DNA from: Gnetum montanum
Taxonomy: Eukaryota; Streptophyta; Gnetopsida; Gnetales; Gnetaceae
Direction: 5' to 3'
NCBI GenBank assembly: GCA_015680685.1
Contig: MNCI01023457.1
Span: forward strand, 1,634,627 to 1,698,626
Length of the DNA stretch: 64,000 nucleotides
This document shows, one piece after another, positions 56,985 through 64,000 of this stretch. Within the stretch, counting starts at the first letter, position 1; each line of letters opens with the position of its first letter. Position numbers and translations under genes: made by a program. The notes beneath the pieces are model-generated. The model saw only the letters and a program-made list of their open reading frames with translations. It had not been told where the DNA came from and made no database searches.

Positions 56985-57970
56985 GGCTAGTAACATCACC
57001 GAAGACTATCTAGTTGAGGTTCTTATCACGACACATAGTGGTCAAGAGAAAATACTAAAACTATGTTTCTCACTAGAACCTCAATAGGCTCAAGACATTA
57101 CCAAGGTCCTCCAAGATAATATTAAGGTCTTTTCCTAGTCATATGAAGATATGTTAGGTTTTGACCCATGCTTAGTGCAACATAACATTGTACTCGATCC
57201 TAGTATCAAACTAGTTAAGAAAAAAGTTCATAATATTATACTAGACTTAGCCCTAGTGGTCCATGATGAAACCAAAAAACTATATCAAGCTATTTTCATT
57301 TGAGCCATCAATTATGAAGAATGGGTATTCAACATAGTGGTAGTCCCTAAGGAAAGTGAGAGTATACACATCTATATTGATTTCTAAGATCTAAATAAGC
57401 AAACTATCAAAGAATATTTCCCTTTGGCTAGTATTGATCAACTTATCGATACTACTATTAGACATGCCCTATTATCCTTCATGGATGGATTCTTGTGATA
57501 CAACCAAGTTAGAATTAACCTAGAACACCAACTCTACATGACCTTCATGATCCTTGGTGTACCTTTTATTACACCATGATGTCCTTTGGCCTAAAGAATG
57601 TAGGAGCAACCTACCAAAAATTGATGATGCATATCTTTAGTGATTATATGCTAGGATTAATTAATGAATACATAGACAATATAGTTGTTATGCTTAAAAT
57701 GACCTACAATCATGCACATGACATTGACCTTGTGCTTAAATGATGTCTCAAATATGAACTTAGGCTTAACCCCAAGAAGTGTGTATTTGACGTACAAACT
57801 AGCAACATGCTTGGCTTTTTAGTGTCCAAAGTGGGGATACATGTCAATTGTGATAAGGTTAAGGCCATATCCAACTTGGAAATGTCAACTAACCTTAAGG
57901 AGCTTCAAGGACTACAAGAAAGATTACAATTCATCCATAGGTTCATCTCTAGGCTTACAAATAATTTACA
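56985..57970 (+). pseudogene. Tat-lineage reverse transcriptase
   Basis: Plus strand: the upstream linker FSXSYEDMLGFDPCLVQHNI (the F-A-W-S-Y-E-D-M-P-G-L-D block of Tat pol), EEWVFNIVVVPKE, IHIYIDFXDLNKQTIKEYFP, LSFMDGFLXYNQVRI, then, after a frameshift, NEYIDNIVVM, where the catalytic YVDD is YIDN. LRLNPKKCVFDVQTSNMLGF and LVSKVGIHVNCDKVKAI close the domain. It would copy RNA into cDNA with RNase H. Stops, at least two shifts and the changed Asp make it inactive. It is distinct from the Athila RTs on the left. Confidence 0.85.
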
Positions 57971-58480
57971 AGCTATGCAATGCTTCTTTAAGAAATGAGT
58001 TCATTATGAGTAAATGGCTCAATGCCAAGAATCCTTTGAAAACCTTAAGCAAGAGTTGGCACAACTACCCATGTTCTATCCACTATAAAAGGAGAAACCT
58101 TTTTACATCTACCTTGCTATCTTGGACATTTCCACTACCTCTCTACTATATTAAAAATGGGATGATGAAGGAGAGATGCCCATATACTACCTAAGCCATG
58201 CATTAATTGTCCATGAGACCTGATACACTAACATGAAGGAGTATTATCTAGCAGTATTCTTCTCATTGAAGAAATGGAGACACTACCTCTTTAGGAGCCA
58301 AGTCAACATCATTTGCAAGGACAACATACTTAGATCCATCATGACTAACATCTATGAGAGTATCTATATAGCCTGTTGCAAAGGCATAATAGATGAATTT
58401 GACCTACATTACATTTTCCAAGCCTCAAAAAAAGGCCAAGTGATATCTATACAGGTCAATAGTTCACTATTAGAAGATCA
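57971..58480 (+). pseudogene. Tat-lineage RNase H (retroviral-type) domain
   Basis: Starts after RFISRLTNNLQAMQCFFKK (end of RT thumb). From 58233 a frame of 205 codons without stops begins with YYLAVFFSLKKWRHYLFRSQ and VNIICKDNILRSIM (the V.TDH.L..I block, Asp kept), then DEFDLHYIFQASKKGQVIS. The N-terminal part (58000-58230) is in another frame with stops. It is the standard gypsy RNase H. Confidence 0.75.
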
Positions 58481-58529
58481 TACGACCATAGACCTTGAAT
58501 TTCTTGAAAAATATGTTAACATCATTAGT

Positions 58530-58960
58530 GACATACATAAGGGCTATGATGCAATCATGTACTTTGATGGAGCTTCAATTGCCCATGGGGCCAATGCTGC
58601 TACCATCATAACATTTCCATCTAGTGAAATCCAACCCTTCTCTTACCATTTCAAATTTCCATGTACAAACAACATGGCAAAGTATGAACAATTGATCATG
58701 GGGATGATGGTAGCTTGTGATCTAGAAATCAAATTCCTAATAATTGAAGGTGATTCACATCTTGTGGTCAGCCAAGTAACTAAGGTTTATGCATGCAAAG
58801 AAAAACATTTTCAAGCTTACTATGACTTTGGAAAGAAACTAATACAATAATTTATAGATGTTAGTATCCAACATGTACCTTGAACTAAGAACATGCTAGC
58901 TGATGCCATTATGACCTTAGCCCTAAGTGTGATGCTTGATTTTTTTAGCAAGTTACCTAG
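58530..58960 (+). pseudogene. Second (archaeal-type) RNase H of Tat lineage
   Basis: In the same open frame as the previous domain: AIMYFDGASIAHGANAA (first catalytic Asp), HFKFPCTNNMAKYEQLIMGM and LIIEGDSHLVVSQV (third Asp kept). In active relatives the middle block is NNVAEYEAL; here the catalytic Glu is Lys. Tat-lineage elements are known for this additional aRNH domain. The frame stops at 58850; LADAIMTLA-type sequence follows to about 58930. Confidence 0.85.
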
Positions 58961-59099
58961 CTTAATCATGAATTTTGTTATTCCCATCATGTAGAATGGT
59001 AAAGGTGATTCTATAGCCCCTGTCAACATCGCTCCTCAAAAGGAGTGGTATGATGATATCAAGTTTTACCTAATGCATGGTGAATCTTCACAAGGCTTG

Positions 59100-60286
59100 A
59101 CCACTTCTCAAAAGGATACCATATGTAAAAGATCAAAATAGTGTGTCATTGTAGGTGATAATACATTATGTTGATGGTCCTATGATGGCATATTATTAGT
59201 GTGCTTAGGCAAAAATGAAGCCTGCATAGTCCTTTAGCAAGTTTATGAGGGTGTATGTCAAGGACGTATAGGACCTAGAGCCATGGTTGCTATGATTAGA
59301 TGAACAAGCTATTACTAATCCTATATGAAAAGCAACTACTTGTAGAAATTGAAAACATGTAATACTTGTCAATGGTATAGCAACCTAATACATGTGTCAC
59401 CAACTAAGTTACACACTACTTAATTAACTTGGCCACTTCAACTTTGGGGATTCAAAATTATTGAACCTATAATGCCTAGATCTTCTATAGGGAATAGCTT
59501 CATTATCATTGCAATTGAATACTTCACAAAGTGGGTTGAAGCTATTCCTCTAAGAATGAAAACATCTCAACAAGTCTATAGATTTATACTAGATAATATA
59601 GTAGCCCATTTTGCTATACCTATGACCATAGTCATAGATAATGGACCAAAATTTAGTAGCTAAGAAATGAAAGCCTTTCTTTTAAGACCTAGGCATTAAG
59701 CATTCCTTTTCATCACTTTAGTACCCTCAAGCCAATGGACAATCTAAAGCTACCAACAAAGCTATTGTAAACTTGTTGAAATAGATGTTGAAAAATAATA
59801 GACATAAGTGGCAAGAGAGGCTTGTCCATGCACTTTGGGCATATTGAACAACCTATCAGACCATAACTAGTGTAATCCCATATAGCTTGGTTTATGGTTC
59901 CAAAGCTATTTTTCCTCTTGAATTGTAGGTCCCATTGCTAAGAGTAGCCCTATCAAACTTCATCAATAATGAACAAAAAAGAGAGTTATGTACCATGGAC
60001 CTAGACTCAGTGGAAGAACAAAAAGTATGAATGATTTCTCACATTGAGTGATACATGAGAGGTAGAAACAATGGCATCATCATGACCTAATCATATGAAA
60101 GCTCAAGAAGGAAGACCTAGTCCTCAAGGTTGTCCATGAGCATGTGGACAAGTTCTTAGCCAACTGGAAAGGGCCTTTCTTAATCACCAAGGCCTATGGC
60201 AATCGAGCCTTTAGGATGGTTGACATGGATAGAAATGAGCTGGTAAATCTATTTATTCATTCCTATTTAAAACCTTACTACATCTA
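59100..60286 (+). pseudogene. Tat-lineage integrase
   Basis: Zinc region at 59220-59370 (VYEGVCQGRIGP and KTCNTCQWY; the pair of Cys is kept, one His is Arg). Core from 59472: IIIAIEYFTKWVEAIPLRMK with the first catalytic Asp changed to Glu, VIDNGPKFSS with the second Asp kept, then, after a shift, QANGQSKATNKAIVNLL where the Glu is Lys. ALWAYXTTYQT and YSLVYGSKAIFPLEL follow, then the C-terminal KVHEHVDKFLANWKGPFLIT and SYLKPYYI end. Order and strand continue from RNase H. Inactive. Confidence 0.85.
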
Positions 60287-61850
60287 ACATGTTTCTTGGT
60301 AGGTACTGACATTGACATCCATGACAATAATGACCAATACCAATCAAGCCAACATTCTTTTCTCTATTTCCCTTGACACAACAAGTGGACTGTAAAACTT
60401 TGCAACAATAAGGACCTATGATGACCCTTTCTAATAATTCTCTCATATAACCATATGCATTGTATTCTAACAACATGTTTTCTTTGTCTTATTTTATTAT
60501 TCTCTTGGAGTTATCTTGCTATAGTTATGGTCATGAAGAATGAAACATCATTAAGAAAATCTATGTTGTAACTTGTAAACCTTCACCACCCAATTTGAGA
60601 CAATATTTTATTATAAATGTAAGGTTTGTGACCCATGAGCTACAATCATACATACTTTAACTTTCTAGAGTTTAAAAATGCCTCTTAAGTTGCTACCACA
60701 TCACTTCCCAAGTGAAAAAAGTAATGTCATGTCCATATTTAGGCTTGGAAAGGCTGAAAATACCTGGAGGTTTACAAAATTTATCATTTTCATGGGTTTG
60801 GTAGTGGTCATGGTCTTTACTACACTAGAGTTACACATAACTAGTGTTGGAGTTACTAGGTTTTTCATTTTCTAAGTAAAGGCTAATGTAGTCATCACAA
60901 TTTCTAGTAGTTAGAGCATGGCTAGTGTAGTCATCACAAACTCTTGGAAGTCTTCACATGGCCAACATAGTAATCATACTTCCTAGTAGATTTTAACAAT
61001 TCCAGTGTAGCTCTCCAAGGCCAACATAGTAACAAAAGTCTGTTTACTATTTTTAGTATTTGGTATGGTTTTGATAGACTTTGGGTATTAATAGTTGTCA
61101 CAAATGGACAATGACACTAGGAATAATGGCCTATTACACCTACAAACAACACTAATCTATTAGAAATCATGGCAAATATTTATAGTCCAAAATCAACAAC
61201 ATTGAAGGCTATAAAAGCCAAACTTAAACACATTATTTAGGTTCAAAAATTTTTGCAACCTAGCAACATAACAACCTTTTGCATCCTTAAGCATTTTTGA
61301 ACCCATTTGGCATTTGCAAGACTTTTGGAGTAGATTGGCATCCATGTGAGCACTAGAGACTCTTAGCATAGTAACATTGCAACAAAATTCAAGCACCACC
61401 ATCTATGCCACTAGTGATTAAAGTTGCAAATTCAAGAGAAAACTAGCAAGTATCTCTTACCAATTAGAGTTGGGATGTACCTAGATCATGGAGTTTGGAT
61501 GTAGAACACAACCTACTAGCTCCATCCAAGCATGCTTCTTATGAATTTAAGCATACAATTTGTACTTCTTGAACTTTATACTCTAAGCATTTTGCTACTT
61601 TAATAAAGTTTACAATTCATTTATTGTGTAGAATCTATTTCAAGTTTTAATTTCTATCTTTATTTTTCATTTGAATTTTCAATTTCATTTTTTCTCCATT
61701 TACATTCTTTAAGTCCTTGGGTGATTAGCCATACCATCTAGGGTACCTTGTATCCTCTTTCTTAGAGGCCCTTCTGATTCAATATCGAAACTATTTCTAC
61801 ACCCAAGATCTTTGAGTTTTTCTAGTGACCAAATTATCCAAGTTCAACAC
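60287..61850. other. Post-integrase spacer of Tat pol
   Basis: No gene. GGCTAATGTAGTCATCAC-type motifs at 60870-61030 resemble those of the Tat-II spacer. AT-rich from 61550. The boundary with the next element is not seen. Confidence 0.5.
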
Positions 61851-61912
61851 TACTATGCAATAACTATGCAAATGACAAGTAATCCATGATATTATGACAC
61901 TAGTTCTCTAGG

Positions 61913-62500
61913 ATGAAATTAAGATGAAAGAAATACAAATTGAACACATGACACAATATTTGGAGTTGGCTAATCTAATATACATGTACATGGCATTGTT
62001 AATAAAAGGAATATCAAGAAATGAGCTTGAGAAGTAGTTGGTAGCCATGTATTTATTATACAAGAAGAAGCATAAGGACCATATTGAGGCATAGCAAAAG
62101 TTACATACTACCAACATAGAGCTATAAGTATTGAAATTAAAGTATGTAGTTTAGAGAGACTTGATAAAATGCATGAATAACTACCAAGACTTGCAAGAAC
62201 TAGTAGAAGTATTTAATATTGCTTTCATGGTTATCATGTCCTTAAGAGGTACTAACATATTTGTAGTTTGACATATCAAAACTAACATATTGTTTTCATG
62301 GTTATCATGTCCTTAAGAGGTACTAACAACATCAAAAATTGTTGACCTAACATGGATAGTAAATGATCATAGGACTAATGAAGAAACATTAAGAGCACTA
62401 CTGAGCTATTTTCATTTGATGAGACTCATAGCATTGGGAAAGTAGCCTTAACAATAACTAATGTAGGAAGAACCACCACTTCTAGGCATAACATGAAGAT
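61913..62500 (+). pseudogene. Coiled-coil relic upstream of Athila-type LTR
   Basis: Plus strand with stops: ELANLIYMYMALLIKGISRN, LVAMYLLYKKKHKDHIEA, KLHTTNIEL and NNYQDLQELVEVFNIAFMVI. The character is helical, like 40750-41700, and the position before the 3' tail and LTR is the same. Possibly a relic of the env-like ORF; assignment weak. Confidence 0.4.
62216..62328. repeat. Direct duplication, 42 bases, offset 71
   Basis: TTTCATGGTTATCATGTCCT and the following AAGAGGTACTAACA occur at 62216-62257 and 62287-62328 with one or two differences. Confidence 0.9.
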
Positions 62501-62726
62501 GTGCATTGTTTATTTTGAAGATATTACAAATTTTTATTATTTTTGTCCTATGATCAAGTTAATTTTTTTTCATTTTGTAATCCACTTGAATAAAATATGT
62601 AATGCAAAATTTTAGTCAAGTTAGTTAGTTAGAAGTTTGATTTTTTAGTTAATTTGTCTAATTACCTTTGAAAATTTGTAACAAACTTTGTCGAACTTTT
62701 ATTCAACTTAAGAATAAGTTTTTAGT

Positions 62727-62740
62727 TGGTTGTGAGGGTA
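62727..62740 (+). other. Polypurine tract of right-end Athila-type element
   Basis: TGGTTGTGAGGGTA directly before the LTR; it matches the GTCATGGGGGTA tract of A1 in place and form. Confidence 0.6.
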
Positions 62741-63572
62741 TGATGAATAACTTGTTAGTTAATCATAACATCATATCAGTAATGTTATAGTTGCGATATC
62801 ATATCATTTTATATGATATCATAGATACGATGTATTTGGGTCTAGTAAAGGCTATAAATACTAGCCAACAACCACACTATACTTACCCCACTCTTATTTA
62901 TATTCTTTTATTTTTATTTCTTGAATTTAGAGTTAATTCATGAATTCTGACAATATTATCATGAGTAGTTGTATAACATTTTTATTTGAGTGAAGCATAC
63001 CTAGAACCATTTCATAAATAGAAATAAAGATTGAGATTGTTTACAATCATTATAAAACATCATGTAGAATAGATTTACTTTCTATTGAAATTTACTTTAT
63101 AATGTCATTTGCATCTATATTGTATGTTATAAATCTAACAACATACATATGATTAGTTTGAAGTATTAAGTACAATTTTCTAGTAACCTAATAGTACCAT
63201 TACTTGGTTTGCCTAATTCTAGTGACAATTGTATGAGCTTAGGATGTGAATAGTAGGCTAGAACTAGATACTTATTACCTTAGGATAGTTAATATTTATT
63301 TCTATAGTCTCTTAGTTGATTATATTTAATCTTCAATTTACCATGTTAATCTTTATATCATCTGAGCCAAACAATATCATCATATCATTTGTCCTATTAC
63401 TAGTTAAATCATACATTTTAAGCACCACTAACTATAGTAAGAAGATAATGATTGATGATCTTAACATTAATTCGCAAGAACACATATTGTCCCATCTATG
63501 AATTATGATCATGTCACCTGTGTGCTTGTGTAATTTGTATGGTTAGATATTGGAAACATTTGCTTCTCATCA
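62741..63572 (+). repeat. 3' LTR of right-end Athila-type element
   Basis: 832 bases, TGATGAATAAC to CTTCTCATCA. U3 has decayed palindromes (GATATCATATC and ATATGATATCAT, 62790-62825) and a TATA box (CTATAAATA, 62852-62860). R has AATAAAGATTGAGATTG (about 63022), as in A1. Candidate target duplicate ACATA follows. The 5' end of the element was not found. Confidence 0.75.
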
Positions 63573-63577
63573 ACATA

Positions 63578-64000
63578 CTTTGAAGGATAACTAAAGGATA
63601 ATACTAATGGATCTAGCCACTAGAATATTTTGACATCTAAAGAATTAATTTTATGGATCGCATCTCTTTGATGTCCAATGAGAAAACACATAATTATTAT
63701 TATTGGCAATTATAGTACGTGAGAAAATGTAGTGATTGATTACATAGCATCAATGGCTACTAAATTTTTTGAGTAGTACATAGTTAATAGGTTTGATGTG
63801 CCTAGGCCCTTAATTTCAAATAATGGAATCCATGTTATTGATGCTAGCTTTATGAAATTAATGTAATGCTTAGGGATACACCATAGGTTTACCACACCAT
63901 ATCAACTCTAAGAAAATAATTAGGTAGAAGTGATAAATAGGAAAAATTACATGCATAGTAACAAGAATGATAAGCAATTAAAAAGGGCTAGAGCACAAAA
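63578..64000 (+). pseudogene. Integrase fragment at right edge
   Basis: Plus strand: CLGIHHRFTTPYQL, the ..YGI.HR..TPYHPQ block, preceded by YIVNRFDVPRPLISNNGIHV, in which the second catalytic Asp is Asn, and followed by VEVINRKNYMHSNK, with the Glu block kept. MATKFFE-type sequence marks the helix before. The region before 63720 is the decayed zinc region. It is the insertion target of the LTR that ends at 63572 and runs off the window. Stops present. Confidence 0.7.

Noticed and set aside
1-64000. tRNA, rRNA or host housekeeping gene
   Set aside because: None seen; the only tRNA-like sequences are primer binding sites.

Overview
This window is repeat-derived plant DNA: a stack of nested, decayed Ty3/gypsy LTR retrotransposons, with no intact host gene that I can recognise. 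A seed plant with a large, AT-rich genome is suggested by (i) Athila-lineage gag-pol with a tRNA-Asp-type primer binding site, (ii) Tat-lineage pol with a second RNase H domain and an intron-containing antisense ORF, both plant-specific lineages, and (iii) heavy CpG-to-TpG/CpA decay. The species cannot be told from the sequence.

Layout. 1-1438: unidentified insertion with a TG..CA-type end, interrupting an integrase gene. 1439-15167: minus-strand Athila-type element (element 1, B-type LTR at 14221-15167), split in pol by the plus-strand element A1 (3658-10786), which has two LTRs, a PBS, a PPT and a perfect CTAGC target duplication. A1 has gag and protease but no RT, RNase H or integrase. 15168-16100: fragment C, a piece of another Athila pol into which element 1 inserted. 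16311-17388: a possible solo LTR. 17389-39219: minus-strand Athila-type element 2, split in pol by a 15.4 kb Tat-lineage element (Tat-I, 20455-35852, AAGGT target duplication). Tat-I has gag and protease on the minus strand, no pol, and a spliced-looking antisense ORF on the plus strand (25692-28930) flanked by tandem repeats.

39220-40138 is a B-type LTR with internal element sequence on both sides. 40139-42390 holds a PPT-side tail and a degenerate env-like/coiled-coil ORF, with a TATA box and palindromes upstream (42855-42960). 43135-47364 is the 5' part of element 3, a gag-only (TR-GAG-like) A-family element whose 642-codon gag is the best-preserved frame in the window. 47365-56790 holds a second Tat copy (Tat-II) with the antisense ORF on the minus strand. 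56800-60286 is a Tat pol on the plus strand (RT, RNase H, second RNase H, integrase). 61900-63572 is the 3' end of another Athila-type element with its LTR, inserted in an integrase fragment that runs off the right edge.

Two patterns deserve most attention. First, three sequence-unrelated LTR U3 types (A, B, Tat) all carry inverted-repeat or palindrome arrays just upstream of the TATA box; in A it is a perfect 24 bp palindrome. Second, the antisense ORF of the two Tat copies keeps matching exons and mostly canonical splice sites. Almost all coding regions are broken, often by stops or lost catalytic residues explicable by C-to-T/G-to-A change, so the annotation is of pseudogenes and element anatomy rather than working genes.
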